Source: Comamonas terrigena NBRC 13299 (GTDB taxonomy: Bacteria; Pseudomonadota; Gammaproteobacteria; Burkholderiales; Burkholderiaceae_C). Taken from it: a stretch of DNA of 64,000 nt. Where the stretch lies: positions 2,499,001 to 2,563,000 of the forward strand of contig NZ_AP019749.1 in the NCBI RefSeq assembly GCF_006740045.1. Direction: 5' to 3'. Positions 1 to 9,426 of this stretch are shown piece by piece (position 1 is the stretch's first letter; each line of letters opens with the position of its first letter). Both the position numbers and the translations under genes were made by a program. Below the pieces are notes generated by a model. That model was given only the letters and a program-made list of their open reading frames with translations. It was not told the DNA's origin and did not search any database.

Positions 1-692
1 ACCGCATCTACACCGAGGCCAAGGAAGAACTCAATGGCGGCGGCTACGACAAGGCCGTGCCACTGTTTGAAAAGCTGGAAGGCCGCGCTGCCGGCACCCC
101 CCTGGCCCAGCAGGCCCAGATCGACAAGGCCTACGCGCAATACAAGGCCGGCGACAAGGCCCAGGCTATCGCCACGCTGGACCGCTTCATCAAGCTGCAC
201 CCTGCCAGCCCGGCCCTCGACTACGCGCTGTACCTCAAGGGCCTGGTCAATTTCAACGAAAACCTGGGCCTGTTCTCGTGGCTGTCGCGCCAGGACCTGT
301 CCGAGCGTGACCAGAAGGCCGCCAAGGATTCGTTCGAAGCCTTCAACGAGCTGGTTAACCGCTTCCCTGACTCGCGCTACGCGGCCGATTCCCGCCAGCG
401 CATGACCTATATCGTCAACTCGCTGGCACAGTACGAAGTGCATGTGGCGCGCTACTACTACTCGCGCGGCGCCTATGTGGCTGCCATTGCCCGCGCCCAG
501 ACCGCCATCACCGAATACGAAGGCGTGCCCGCCATCAAGGAAGCGCTGGAGATCCTGGTCAACTCCTACGACAAGCTGGGCATGAACCAGCTGCGCGACG
601 ACGCCAAGCGCGTGCTGGAAAGCACCTACCCTGCCACGGCCGAAACCACGGCCCAGCGCCGCAAGAGCGCGCCCTGGTGGAAGTTCTGGTAA
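1..692 (+). CDS. bamD: Outer membrane assembly lipoprotein BamD, 3' part
   Basis: BamD (ComL/YfiO) is the essential TPR lipoprotein of the BAM complex that inserts beta-barrel proteins into the outer membrane. The open frame runs in from the left edge, beginning RIYTEAKEELNGGGYDKAV, so the start codon, signal peptide and lipobox cysteine lie outside the window. About 230 residues remain, with the characteristic TPR helices (AYAQYKAGDKAQAI, ALDYALYLKGL, RFPDSRYAADSRQRM) and the central ARYYYSRGAYVAAIARAQ repeat. The frame ends KSAPWWKFW. A strong terminator follows about 40 bases later. The match to BamD is clear over the whole visible length. Confidence 0.93.
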   Translation, partial: RIYTEAKEELNGGGYDKAVPLFEKLEGRAAGTPLAQQAQIDKAYAQYKAGDKAQAIATLDRFIKLHPASPALDYALYLKGLVNFNENLGLFSWLSRQDLSERDQKAAKDSFEAFNELVNRFPDSRYAADSRQRMTYIVNSLAQYEVHVARYYYSRGAYVAAIARAQTAITEYEGVPAIKEALEILVNSYDKLGMNQLRDDAKRVLESTYPATAETTAQRRKSAPWWKFW

Positions 693-734
693 GCCGCCAC
701 GGCAGTTGCCCCCGTCAGCCACCGCCTGCACCTC

Positions 735-764
735 AAGCCCATGCCCTTGTGCATGGGCTTTTTT
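735..764 (+). terminator. Rho-independent terminator of bamD
   Basis: A perfect 10-bp stem, AAGCCCATGC with GCATGGGCTT, closes a 6-base loop and runs into a T tract, 43 bases after the bamD stop. The remaining stretch up to 934 holds no gene I can support. Confidence 0.85.
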
Positions 765-934
765 CATGGTCCATGGTGCTTGGTGTCAGGAGCACCGCGT
801 GGTCATGCACTGTCATGGGAAGACCATCCGGGGATGTCCCTCTCCACGGTAAGGCCGTGGTCTGGCGCCCCCCCCGGCCCTCCGGCCTTGAGAGCTTGAA
901 ACCTTGACTGCTTGCGCCCCGGCGCGGACCCGCA

Positions 935-3178
935 CTACAGCGGCGCCGGGCTCCGCAGTGCCTGCAAGGCCTCTTTCCACGCAGCCTCCGTGCCCAGGCG
1001 GCGCATGGGCGGCAGCGCTTCCACCATGCTGCGGCCATAGCCCTTGGTGCGCAGCCGGATATCGGTCACCACCAGGATGCCCCGGTCGGTTTCGGTGCGG
1101 ATCAGGCGCCCCGCGCCTTGCTTGAGGGCCAGTGCCGCCTCGGGCAGCACATAGTCGGCAAACGGGTTGCGGCCCAGCTGCTCCAGCTGGCGCGAACGTG
1201 CCTCGACCAGCGGATCGTCCGGCGGCGGAAACGGCAGCTTGTCGATCACCACCAGCTGCAGCGCATCCCCCGGAATGTCCACCCCCTCCCAGAAGGTACT
1301 GGACGCCACCAGCACGCAGCCGCGTCCGTTCACCGTACCGGCGCGAAAGCGCTCCATCAGCGCATGCTTGGAGCCCTGCCCTTGCACCAGCACATCCATG
1401 GGCTCCAGCAGCCCAAAGCGCGCCCGCAGCTGGCGCCCGATCTGCTCCAGCGCGCGCAGCGTGGTGGTCAGCACCAGGGTGCGCCCTCCCAGGGCTGCGG
1501 CACCGTCCCCGGCCAGTCGGGCCACGGCATCGCTGTGCTGCGCATCACCGGGCAACGGAAAGCTTTCCGGCACATACAGCGCCGCCTGGTGGGCGTAATC
1601 GAATGGACTGTCCACCCGCAACACCTGGGCGCCGTGCAGCCCACAGGGCTCGGTGAACCAGCGCAAGTCATCCCCCAGGCCCAGGGTGGCAGAGGTGAAG
1701 ATCCAGGCCGTGTGGACCGCCGCAGTGTCTGATGCCGCCGGTGTGATCGGCGACGTAATCGGCGATGTGGTCGACGGCCGCTCCGGCTGCGCGGCAGATA
1801 CCGGCGGCAGCACGGCATCGCCGTCCGGCTCCGCCGATTCCGCAGCCTCCATCGACGCGGTCCCATCCTCGTCTGCAGCCGATGCAGCCACCTCATCCAC
1901 CTCCGCCGCCCAGGCGCCACCGGGTGCCAAGTCCGCGTCGCTGAAGGCCCGCACCTCCAGCGCAGGATGGCCGGCCATCAACTGCTCGCGCACCAGGCGG
2001 GCAATGCTCAGCGGAGACTCCGTCAGCCGCAGGTGCTGGCGGCCCACGTCCAGCCAGCGCACGGCATCGTCCGGAGCCGGCCGCACAAAATGCGCCAGCC
2101 GCTGCAGCAGCAGCAGGCCGCGCTCCTGCAGGTGTACCAGGGCTGGCGCCATCTCCAGCACCCCGGCCAGCGCCTGCACCACGGCGCGCAAGGCCTGTCC
2201 CAGGTGCACCGTGGCCGCGCGCCACTGGGCGGCATCCAGGGTGTCCGGGGCCAGCCCCTGCCAGCGCAGGCGCGGCTGTGCGCTGCGGTGCGTGCTGGCA
2301 ACCAGGCGCCAGTCGCGCACGGCCTGCTGCACGCGCGCGGCCAGTACCAGCCAGTCCACCATGCCCCGGGCATGGTCGCTGGCATCCTGCATCACATCAC
2401 GGGCATAGGCCAGCAGCTGGTTGCTGCTGAGCACCAGGCCGGCAAACTGGATCCCGGTTTCGTTCAGCTGGTGGGCTTCGTCGATCACCACCACCCCCGC
2501 CTGGGGCAACAGCTGCGCCATGCCGGACTCGCGCACCTCCATGTCGGCAAAGAACAGGTGGTGGTTGACCACGGCCACATCGGCCTCCAGCGCCTGCTGG
2601 CGCGCGCGGTTGACATGGCAGGCCTGCCAGTGCGCGCATTCGCGGCCCACGCAGTTGTCGCGCGTGGACGTCACCAGCGGAATCACCTGCGAATCCTCGG
2701 CCAGATCGGGCAGCTCGGCCATGTCGCCGCTGCGCGTGGAGCGCGACCAGTCCTCCACCCGCGCCACGGCACGCAGCACCTGGGCATCCAGCGGCTGCTT
2801 GCCCAGGCGCACCTGCAGCAGGCGCTGCTGGCACAGATAGCTGCTGCGCCCCTTGAGCCGTGCCATGCGCAGCGGCAGCCCCAGGCTTTGCACCAGCCGG
2901 GGCAGATCGCGCGCGAACAGCTGGTCCTGCAGCGCCTTGGTGGCCGTGGACACCACCACCCGCTTGCCGCTGAGCAGCGCCGGCACCAGGTAGGAATAGG
3001 TTTTGCCCACGCCCGTGCCGGCTTCCACCACCAGCACGCCGCAATCGACAATGGTCTGGGCCACGGCCTCGGCCATGGCAGTCTGTCCGGCGCGGGGGTG
3101 AAAATGCGGCTCCGCCCGGGCCAATGCCCCGTCGGCCGCAAACACGGCGCGCACGGCATCCATCAGGGGGGCCGTCAT
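935..3178 (-). CDS. DinG/YoaA-family ATP-dependent DNA helicase
   Basis: Superfamily 2 iron-sulfur DNA helicase of the XPD/DinG type, acting in DNA repair and replication-conflict removal. Visible motifs are Walker A (EAGTGVGKT near residue 55), the motif STATKALQDQL, an iron-sulfur cysteine set (SSYLC, then DNCVGRECAHWQAC), the DEAH box (VVIDEAHQL), and C-terminal STFWEGVDIPGD and QGAGRLIRTETDRG. The ATG at 3178 is preferred over a TTG five codons upstream because GGAGAG sits 7 bases before it. At 747 aa it is longer than E. coli YoaA. The excess is largely a low-complexity Ala/Glu/Ser/Thr/Pro insert roughly at residues 430-495. No LexA box is seen upstream. It is nearer YoaA than DinG in appearance, but I do not fix the symbol. 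Confidence 0.88.
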   Translation of the reverse strand: MTAPLMDAVRAVFAADGALARAEPHFHPRAGQTAMAEAVAQTIVDCGVLVVEAGTGVGKTYSYLVPALLSGKRVVVSTATKALQDQLFARDLPRLVQSLGLPLRMARLKGRSSYLCQQRLLQVRLGKQPLDAQVLRAVARVEDWSRSTRSGDMAELPDLAEDSQVIPLVTSTRDNCVGRECAHWQACHVNRARQQALEADVAVVNHHLFFADMEVRESGMAQLLPQAGVVVIDEAHQLNETGIQFAGLVLSSNQLLAYARDVMQDASDHARGMVDWLVLAARVQQAVRDWRLVASTHRSAQPRLRWQGLAPDTLDAAQWRAATVHLGQALRAVVQALAGVLEMAPALVHLQERGLLLLQRLAHFVRPAPDDAVRWLDVGRQHLRLTESPLSIARLVREQLMAGHPALEVRAFSDADLAPGGAWAAEVDEVAASAADEDGTASMEAAESAEPDGDAVLPPVSAAQPERPSTTSPITSPITPAASDTAAVHTAWIFTSATLGLGDDLRWFTEPCGLHGAQVLRVDSPFDYAHQAALYVPESFPLPGDAQHSDAVARLAGDGAAALGGRTLVLTTTLRALEQIGRQLRARFGLLEPMDVLVQGQGSKHALMERFRAGTVNGRGCVLVASSTFWEGVDIPGDALQLVVIDKLPFPPPDDPLVEARSRQLEQLGRNPFADYVLPEAALALKQGAGRLIRTETDRGILVVTDIRLRTKGYGRSMVEALPPMRRLGTEAAWKEALQALRSPAPL

Positions 3179-3353
3179 ACCCGTGCTCTCCAACGCAGAA
3201 ACAGCCCTGCGCTATGCCGTGCGGCACTGGCCAGGCGTCCCGGCAGATCCCCTTGCCCTCCCTGACGGCACCCACGCAGCAGCAGAAAGCGGTGGCTCAC
3301 AGGCGCGCTCGCCGCTGTCATGCTGGAAACCGCTGCGCGCCGGCCGGTGCGGC

Positions 3354-4073
3354 TCAGGGCGCGCCCGGCACCGGCAAGGGTGCGCCCTTGCGGTCGGCCA
3401 CGGCCTTGTCGCGGCGTGCCTTGGCCTTGGCCGCTTCTTCCCGGGTCTGCTTGGCGGCTTCCTGCGCCTTGCTGCGGCGTTCGGCCTCGGCCTGCACATG
3501 CTCGGCCTGCTGGCGTTGCTGCGACTGCGCGCGCTGCGACTGCGTCTGTGCACGCTGCTGGGCCTGCGCATCCATGGTGGCGCGGTCGTGCGCCACATCC
3601 TCCGGAGTGCGCTTGGGCGCCGGCTTGGCGGGCTGCGTCAAAGGCTGGCGCGGCGTGGCCTGTATGGCCGGTTGCTGGCGCGGCTCCTTCATCTTCTGGT
3701 CGATGCTGCGCAGGCGTTCTTCCGTCTTTTCCCGGCGCTCGGCATCGTTCAGGCGCAGCTCGCGTTCGCGCAGCGGCTTTTCCTGTTCGCGCGCCTGGCT
3801 GCGCAGCTTACTCAGGCAATCCTCCACCGCAAACTTCTGGTAGCAGGCGGCTTCCAGCGGCTTCTGGCGCTCGGCCAGGGCGCGGCGCTGCTGCTCGATG
3901 TCGTGGCGCTCGGCATCCCGCTGCTCCTTGCGGTGCTGCAGGGCGGCAGCGCGGGCCGCGTCCTCTTCCGGCAGAGGCGCGGCCGGCGCAGGCTGGGCCA
4001 GTGCGGCAGTGGCCGAAACGGCCACCACGGCAGCCAGCAGATGGGGCAGGAACATAGAAGCGCGTGTGTGCAT
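3354..4073 (-). CDS. Exported coiled-coil protein of unknown function
   Basis: A 239-aa protein with a probable Sec signal peptide (hydrophobic LLAAVVAVSATAALA, cleavage likely after ALA at about residue 26). The mature part is almost wholly charged and Gln/Ala/Arg-rich, with long coiled-coil-like runs (RDAERHDIEQQRRALAERQ and AQQRAQTQSQRAQSQQRQQ). It has two cysteines in CYQKFAVEDCL that could form a disulfide in the periplasm. A Pro-rich hinge near residue 140 separates two helical halves. It starts 6 bases after the zapE stop on the same strand, so it is probably co-transcribed with zapE. I recognise no named family and infer only export and an elongated shape. Confidence 0.72.
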   Translation of the reverse strand: MHTRASMFLPHLLAAVVAVSATAALAQPAPAAPLPEEDAARAAALQHRKEQRDAERHDIEQQRRALAERQKPLEAACYQKFAVEDCLSKLRSQAREQEKPLRERELRLNDAERREKTEERLRSIDQKMKEPRQQPAIQATPRQPLTQPAKPAPKRTPEDVAHDRATMDAQAQQRAQTQSQRAQSQQRQQAEHVQAEAERRSKAQEAAKQTREEAAKAKARRDKAVADRKGAPLPVPGAP

Positions 4074-4079
4074 GGTGTG

Positions 4080-5180
4080 TCAGGTCAGACCAGTATCAAC
4101 CTCGCGCCGCTCGAGCGAGAGGAATTCCTGGGACTGCATTTCGTTCAAGCGGGACACTGTACGCGGAAATTCGTGGGCCAACGGCCCTTCGGTGTACAGC
4201 TGCTCCGGCGGCACCGCGGCCGACAGAATCAGTTTGACGCGCCGGTCGTACAGCACATCCACCAGCCAGGTAAAGCGGCGCGCAGGCGACGCCATGTTCA
4301 CCGGCATGAACGGCACGTTCGACAGCAGCACGGTATGGAACTGGGTGGCAATTTCCAGGTAGTCATTCTGCGAGCGCGGTTCCATGCACAGTTCGCGGAA
4401 ATCAAACCAGATCACGCCACCAGCTCGGCGCAGCGGCTTGAGCTGGCGCGACTCGATCATGAACACCGGCTTTTCTTCCGGCACTTCGGCCAGGCGCTCG
4501 AACGCTTCCTGCATGGCAGCGTCGGCCTCCGGGCCCAGCGGGCAGTGGTAGAGCTGCACCATCTCCAGCGTACGGCAGCGGTAGTCGGTGCCGTTGTCCA
4601 CATTGACCACGTCCATGCGCTCGTTCAGCAGGTCGATGGCCGGCAGGATGCGGTCGCGGTGCAGGCCGCCCGGATACAGCCCATCGGGCGTGAAGTTGGA
4701 CGTGGTGACAAAGCCCACGCCATTGTCGAACAGCGACACCAGCAGGCGGTACAGGATCATGGCGTCGGTGATGTCCGCCACGTGGAATTCGTCAAAGCAG
4801 ATCAGCTTGTAGCGCTTGGCGATCTTGGCACCCAGCGCATCCAGCGGGTTCTGCGTGCCCTGCAGCAGGTGCAGCTCCCGGTGCACTTCGCGCATGAATT
4901 CGTGAAAGTGCAGCCGCACCTTGCGCCGGATGGGCACTGCATTGAAAAAGCAGTCCATCAGAAAGCTCTTGCCACGCCCCACCCCGCCGTACATGTACAC
5001 GCCACGGGGAATTTCCGGTTTGGAAAAGATCTTCTTGATCGCGTTGGAACGCCGGGATTTGTAGGCGGCCCAATCGTCCGCACAGCGCTGCAGCGCATCC
5101 ACCGCGCGCAGCTGCGCGGGGTCGGCCGTAAAGCCTTTGGCGGCCAGCTCGGCCTCGTACGCTTGTCTCACATTCACCAT
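4080..5180 (-). CDS. zapE: Cell division ATPase ZapE (AFG1/LACE1 family)
   Basis: ZapE is an AFG1-family P-loop ATPase that binds FtsZ and acts at the division ring during late constriction or low oxygen in E. coli. The 366-aa protein shows Walker A GGVGRGKS (near residue 65), Walker B LICFDEFHVADITDAM, the sensor-like TTSNFTPDGLY, and the family's C-terminal DVLYDRRVKLILSAA. Length and motif order match the family. The ATG at 5180 is preceded by GGAGG at a spacing of 4 to 5 bases. The next gene downstream, a secreted coiled-coil protein, begins 6 bases after the stop. Confidence 0.93.
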   Translation of the reverse strand: MVNVRQAYEAELAAKGFTADPAQLRAVDALQRCADDWAAYKSRRSNAIKKIFSKPEIPRGVYMYGGVGRGKSFLMDCFFNAVPIRRKVRLHFHEFMREVHRELHLLQGTQNPLDALGAKIAKRYKLICFDEFHVADITDAMILYRLLVSLFDNGVGFVTTSNFTPDGLYPGGLHRDRILPAIDLLNERMDVVNVDNGTDYRCRTLEMVQLYHCPLGPEADAAMQEAFERLAEVPEEKPVFMIESRQLKPLRRAGGVIWFDFRELCMEPRSQNDYLEIATQFHTVLLSNVPFMPVNMASPARRFTWLVDVLYDRRVKLILSAAVPPEQLYTEGPLAHEFPRTVSRLNEMQSQEFLSLERREVDTGLT

Positions 5181-5334
5181 CTACCTCCAACTCGGATCCG
5201 CGGCTCAAGCATGCTGCTGTGCAAGGCCCAGTCGCGGAATGTATGGAGCGAGGAGGTCCCGACGCGTGGCACCACCAGGGGGCAGCGTCCGAGCAGAGTG
5301 TGCGAAAAAGTCTTTCGCCAAGGCTTGCAGGTAT

Positions 5335-5354
5335 CATGTCGAGCCTGCGACATG
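5335..5354. other. Hyphenated palindrome in the zapE upstream region
   Basis: CATGTCG and CGACATG flank 6 bases in the 311-bp gap between divergent zapE and the 5492 gene. It is symmetric enough to be a dimer-binding site or an RNA hairpin. No T tract follows, so it is not a terminator. The rest of the gap (5181-5491) shows no gene. Confidence 0.4.
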
Positions 5355-5491
5355 CTGTCTATTCTATAGCGGCCCGCAACATGCCCTGCCGGCCTGCAGA
5401 TATCTCTGCCTGCACCTTCGCCCGGCCTGCACGCCCTCGCCCGTTTCCCTTCCGTTCCCCTCCCGCACTCCAGTTGCATCCCCGCCTTCCC

Positions 5492-6331
5492 ATGCAGTCC
5501 TTCGCTTTTCGCACCCCTCTGCTGCGCACCCTGGGCCGCATGGCGCTCTGCCTGCTGCTGGCCACCATGGGCAGCGCCCTCTGGGCCGCCGAGCCGCCCC
5601 AGGCCTGTGCCCCTGCCACCGTCGCAGCCGTGGCGCGCTGGGCAGGTGTCCAGGGCAAACTGGTCAGCTGGGACCAGCCCGGGGGCCTGATTGCGGCAGC
5701 CAGCTGCAAGGCCATGCCCGATGCACCGGACACCACGATTGCCGCCATCGCCTTCGACAACTTGCTGGAAGGCCAGACCCGCGGCGACGGCAACAAGCTG
5801 CAGATCATCGCCCTCGTCGAAGCCGGCCAGGTCGTGGCCGCCCACCGCTCGCAGATCGAGGAGGACGCCACCACCGCCGTGGGCCGCTACGACATCGACA
5901 CCGCGCGCTACCACCTGCGCCCCGGCGTGCGCGCCTTCGGCACCGTGTTCCACAGCGATGCGCTGGGCTCCCGCTGTCCCGACGCCGCTGCCGATAATGA
6001 GCTGACACTGTGGGTGCGCGAAGGCGGGCAACTGCGCCCGGTGCTCGGCACCAATCTGCGTGGCTGGGTCAACATCGTGGGCACGCCCTGCATCCTCAAC
6101 GAAGAACTGAGCCGCAGCGAAGAAGCGCGCCTGACCGTCTCCGTGGAAAAGACCAGCAGCCATGGCTTTGCCGATCTGGCCCTGACCGCCCGCATCGTCC
6201 AGAGCGAAGTCCATGGCGACGCGGACGAAAAAACCCGCCAGCGCCGCGCACGCACCGTGCTGCGCTACGACGGCCACTCCTACGGCCACGACATGTTCCG
6301 CACCTTCTGGTATCCCGCAGACCTGCGCTAA
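5492..6331 (+). CDS. Exported protein of unknown function
   Basis: A 279-aa protein beginning MQSFAFRTPLLRTLGRMAL with a clear signal peptide (LCLLLATMGSALWAAE, cleavage after ALWA near residue 33). The frame is open further upstream, but this ATG gives the signal peptide directly at the N terminus. The mature domain contains four cysteines (QACAP, ASCKAM, SRCPDAAA, GTPCILN), consistent with periplasmic disulfides, and a mixed alpha/beta pattern ending DMFRTFWYPADLR. I cannot assign a family. The gene is monocistronic: zapE is divergent and lpdA is convergent. Confidence 0.72.
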   Translation: MQSFAFRTPLLRTLGRMALCLLLATMGSALWAAEPPQACAPATVAAVARWAGVQGKLVSWDQPGGLIAAASCKAMPDAPDTTIAAIAFDNLLEGQTRGDGNKLQIIALVEAGQVVAAHRSQIEEDATTAVGRYDIDTARYHLRPGVRAFGTVFHSDALGSRCPDAAADNELTLWVREGGQLRPVLGTNLRGWVNIVGTPCILNEELSRSEEARLTVSVEKTSSHGFADLALTARIVQSEVHGDADEKTRQRRARTVLRYDGHSYGHDMFRTFWYPADLR

Positions 6332-6556
6332 GGCCTGCCGGCACGCGCCTTGCGCGGGCGCACAGGCCGTCTCTCAGGCCATCTCTCAGGCCGCCGCACC
6401 GGCCCAACGCACTTCCCCCCCTGCCGCCTGGCGTGACCTGCACGGCGCCCCGCCACGGAGCTGACCGCGTGCAGGCGACGCCACGCCGCAGGCTGCGTGC
6501 GTGCCATCCACCCGCCCCTTGACCCGCTGTACCCGGTGCACGCCTACCGTACAGAC

Positions 6557-6594
6557 AAAAAAAAGCTGCCTGCACCCTCTCGGGCACAGGCAGC
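6557..6594 (-). terminator. Terminator of the odhAB-lpdA operon
   Basis: On the minus strand GCTGCCTG and CAGGCAGC form an 8-bp stem, extended by an inner CCC/GGG pairing, followed by eight T residues. It lies 38 bases after the lpdA stop. Confidence 0.9.
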
Positions 6595-6631
6595 GGTCTG
6601 AGCGCTCAGCCGTGCAAACGGCTCACGGCCA

Positions 6632-8059
6632 TCAGAAGTTCAGCGTGCGCTTGTCCACCGCCAGAGCCGCTTCCTTGGTGGATTCGGACAGCGAGGGGTG
6701 AGCGTGGCAGATGCGGGCGATGTCTTCGCTCGATGCCTTGAACTCCATGGCCACCACGGCTTCGGAGATCAGCTCGGACACCATCGGGCCCACCATGTGC
6801 ACGCCCAGAATCTCGTCGGTCTCGGCATCGGCCAGGAACTTGACCATGCCGGTCGTGTCGCCCAGTGCACGGGCACGGCCGTTCGCCAGGAACGGGAAGG
6901 TGCCGGCCTTGTACTTCACGCCTTCGGCCTTCAGTTGCTGCTCGGTGCGGCCCACCCATGCCACTTCGGGGCTGGTGTAGATCACGGAAGGCAGGGTCGC
7001 GAAGTTCACGTGACCGTGCTGGCCGGCAATGCGCTCGGCCACGGCCACGGCTTCTTCTTCCGCCTTGTGTGCCAGCATGGGGCCGCGCACCACGTCACCC
7101 ACCGCCCACACGCCGGGCAGGTTGGTCTTGCAGTCGTCGTCGACCACGATGCAGCCGCGCTCGTCCAGCTGCAGGCCCACGGCTTCGGCGTTCAGGCCGA
7201 TGGTGTTGGCGGTGCGGCCGATGGAGACGATCAGCTTATCCACGTCCAGCGTCTGGGCTTCGCCCTTGGCGTTGGTGTAGGCCACGCTCACGCCCTTCTT
7301 GGACGACTTGACTTCACCGATCTTCACGCCCATCTCGATCTTCAGACCCTGCTTGTCGAAAGCCTTCTTGGCTTCCTTGGCGATCTGCTCGTCCACCACA
7401 GGCAGGAAAGTGGGCATGCCTTCCAGCACGGTCACTTCGGTGCCCAGACGGCGCCAGACCGAACCCATTTCCAGGCCGATCACGCCGGCGCCGATCAGGC
7501 CCAGCTTCTTGGGGGTCTTGCCCAGGCGCAGCGCGCCGTCGTTGGACAGGATGTTTTCTTCATCGAAAGGCACGCCAGGCAGCGCGCGGGCGTTGGAGCC
7601 AGTGGCCACCACGATCTGCGCGCCAGTGATGGATTCCTCCTCCTTGCCGGCCACCTTGATCTCGTAGCCGCCTTCCACGGTGCGCACAAAGGAGCCGCGG
7701 CCGTGGAAGAAAGTGACCTTGTTCTTCTTGAACAGGTACAGGATGCCGTCGTTGTTCTGCTTCACGATGGCGTCCTTGCGGGCGATCATCTTGGGCACAT
7801 CGATCTCGACCTTGCCGGTGGAGATGCCGTGGTCCGCAAAGTGCAGATTGGCATGCTCGAAATGCTCGGACGACTGCAGCAGCGCCTTGGAAGGAATGCA
7901 GCCCACGTTGGTGCAGGTACCGCCGGGGGCAGCGCCGCCGGCAGCGTTCTTCCACTCGTCGATACAGGCGACGGTCTTGCCCAGCTGGGCGGCACGGATG
8001 GCGGCGATATAGCCGCCAGGGCCGGCGCCGATCACGATAACGTCAAATTGCTTGCTCAT
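6632..8059 (-). CDS. lpdA: Dihydrolipoyl dehydrogenase (E3)
   Basis: FAD enzyme that reoxidises the dihydrolipoyl groups of E2 with NAD+, here as E3 of the 2-oxoglutarate dehydrogenase complex. The 475-aa protein has the N-terminal FAD fold (VIVIGAGPGGYIAA), the redox-active disulfide GGTCTNVGCIPSKALL near residue 50, the NAD fold (LGLIGAGVIGLEMGSVW near 190), the second FAD motif (GVWAVGDVVRGPMLAHKAEEE) and the C-terminal catalytic His-Glu (CHAHPSLSESTKEA). It is the third gene after odhA and odhB. A terminator-like hairpin in the gap before it suggests tuned read-through. Length is normal for the family. Confidence 0.96.
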   Translation of the reverse strand: MSKQFDVIVIGAGPGGYIAAIRAAQLGKTVACIDEWKNAAGGAAPGGTCTNVGCIPSKALLQSSEHFEHANLHFADHGISTGKVEIDVPKMIARKDAIVKQNNDGILYLFKKNKVTFFHGRGSFVRTVEGGYEIKVAGKEEESITGAQIVVATGSNARALPGVPFDEENILSNDGALRLGKTPKKLGLIGAGVIGLEMGSVWRRLGTEVTVLEGMPTFLPVVDEQIAKEAKKAFDKQGLKIEMGVKIGEVKSSKKGVSVAYTNAKGEAQTLDVDKLIVSIGRTANTIGLNAEAVGLQLDERGCIVVDDDCKTNLPGVWAVGDVVRGPMLAHKAEEEAVAVAERIAGQHGHVNFATLPSVIYTSPEVAWVGRTEQQLKAEGVKYKAGTFPFLANGRARALGDTTGMVKFLADAETDEILGVHMVGPMVSELISEAVVAMEFKASSEDIARICHAHPSLSESTKEAALAVDKRTLNF

Positions 8060-8086
8060 GTCTCAAATCTCTTGTCTACAGGTGCT

Positions 8087-8126
8087 GAAAAAAACCCACC
8101 GTGGGCGTGTGGCCGAGGGTGGGTTT
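8087..8126 (-). terminator. Intra-operon terminator-like hairpin between odhB and lpdA
   Basis: On the minus strand AAACCCACC pairs with GGTGGGTTT across a 17-base loop, and further T residues follow. It lies wholly in the 92-base gap after the odhB stop and before the lpdA start, so it would attenuate lpdA relative to odhAB, or stabilise the upstream mRNA end. Confidence 0.65.
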
Positions 8127-8151
8127 CGTCGAGGTGTGAACCCGGTGTGAA

Positions 8152-9396
8152 TTACAGGTCGAACAGCAGGCGCGAAGGATCTTCCAGCGCTTCCTTCATG
8201 GCCACCAGACCCAGCACGGCTTCGCGACCGTCGATGATGCGGTGGTCATACGACATGGCGAAGTAGTTCATGGGGCGCACCACGACCTGGCCGTTTTCAA
8301 CCACGGCACGGTCCTTCGTGGCGTGCACGCCCAGAATGGCGGACTGGGGCGGGTTGATGATGGGGGTGGACATCATCGAGCCGAAGGTGCCGCCATTGGA
8401 GATGGAGAAGGTACCGCCGGTCATGTCTTCGATGCCCAGCTTGCCGTCAGCCGCCTTCTTGCCGAATTCGGCAATCTTCTTTTCGATCTCGGCGAAGTTC
8501 ATCTGGTCGGCGTTGCGCAGGATGGGCACCACCAGGCCACGGGGCGAACCCACGGCGATACCGATGTCGAAATAGCCGTGGTAGACGATGTCGTTGCCGT
8601 CCACCGAAGCGTTCAGCACCGGGTACTTCTTCAGCGCGTGCACGGCAGCCTTCACGAAGAAGGACATGAAGCCCAGCTTCACGCCGTGCTCCTTGACGAA
8701 ATCGTCCTGGAACTTCTTGCGCAGGGCCATCACCGGAGCCATGTTCACTTCGTTGAACGTGGTCAGGATGGCATTGGTGGATTGCGACTGCAGCAGACGC
8801 TCGGCCACGCGGGCGCGCAGACGGGTCATGGCCACGCGCTGTTCGGGACGGCCCGACAGGTCTTCCTTCAGCGCAGGAGCAGCCACCTGGGGCAGAGCAG
8901 CCTTGGGAGCGCCGGTGGGGATGGTGGCGCCAGCCTTGATGGCGGACAGTGCGTCACCCTTGGTCACGCGGCCATCCTTGCCCGAACCGGCCACGTTGGC
9001 GGCGGACAGGTTGTTTTCGGCCAGCAGCTTGGCGGCAGCGGGCATGGCCACATCACCCTTGTTGCCGCCAGCGGCAGCAGGGGCGGCCACGGGGGCAGCA
9101 GCAGCCACGGCAGCGGCCGGAGCGGTGGCAGGCGCAGCAGCGGCACCGGCCACAGCGTCGGTGTCGATCTTGGCGATCAGTTGCTCGGCGATGACGGTGG
9201 CGCCATCACCTTGCACGATCTCGGCCAGCACGCCAGCGGCAGGTGCGGGCACTTCCAGCACCACCTTGTCGGTTTCGATCTCGATCAGGATTTCGTCCAC
9301 AGCGACGGCCTCACCGGCCTTCTTCTTCCACGTCAGCATGGTCGCCTCGGCGATGGACTCGGACAGCTGGGGAACTTTGACTTCAACGATTGCCAT
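8152..9396 (-). CDS. odhB: 2-oxoglutarate dehydrogenase E2, dihydrolipoyl succinyltransferase
   Basis: E2 core of the 2-oxoglutarate dehydrogenase complex; it transfers the succinyl group from lipoyl-lysine to CoA. The 414-aa protein has one lipoyl domain with the acceptor lysine K44 in [14 protein letters not shown], an Ala/Pro-rich linker (about residues 80-115), an E3/E1-binding domain ([20 protein letters not shown]), a second linker, and the acyltransferase domain ending [13 protein letters not shown], with the catalytic HxxxDG. The single lipoyl domain is typical of SucB/OdhB. It lies 63 bases downstream of odhA. Confidence 0.96.
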   Translation of the reverse strand: MAIVEVKVPQLSESIAEATMLTWKKKAGEAVAVDEILIEIETDKVVLEVPAPAAGVLAEIVQGDGATVIAEQLIAKIDTDAVAGAAAAPATAPAAAVAAAAPVAAPAAAGGNKGDVAMPAAAKLLAENNLSAANVAGSGKDGRVTKGDALSAIKAGATIPTGAPKAALPQVAAPALKEDLSGRPEQRVAMTRLRARVAERLLQSQSTNAILTTFNEVNMAPVMALRKKFQDDFVKEHGVKLGFMSFFVKAAVHALKKYPVLNASVDGNDIVYHGYFDIGIAVGSPRGLVVPILRNADQMNFAEIEKKIAEFGKKAADGKLGIEDMTGGTFSISNGGTFGSMMSTPIINPPQSAILGVHATKDRAVVENGQVVVRPMNYFAMSYDHRIIDGREAVLGLVAMKEALEDPSRLLFDL

Positions 9397-9426
9397 TTTG
9401 AATTCTTTCCAAAGATGTTTTTGTGT

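Noticed and set aside
3183..5369. A 728-codon plus-strand open frame
   Set aside because: It is antisense to the coiled-coil protein gene and zapE, whose motifs are unambiguous.
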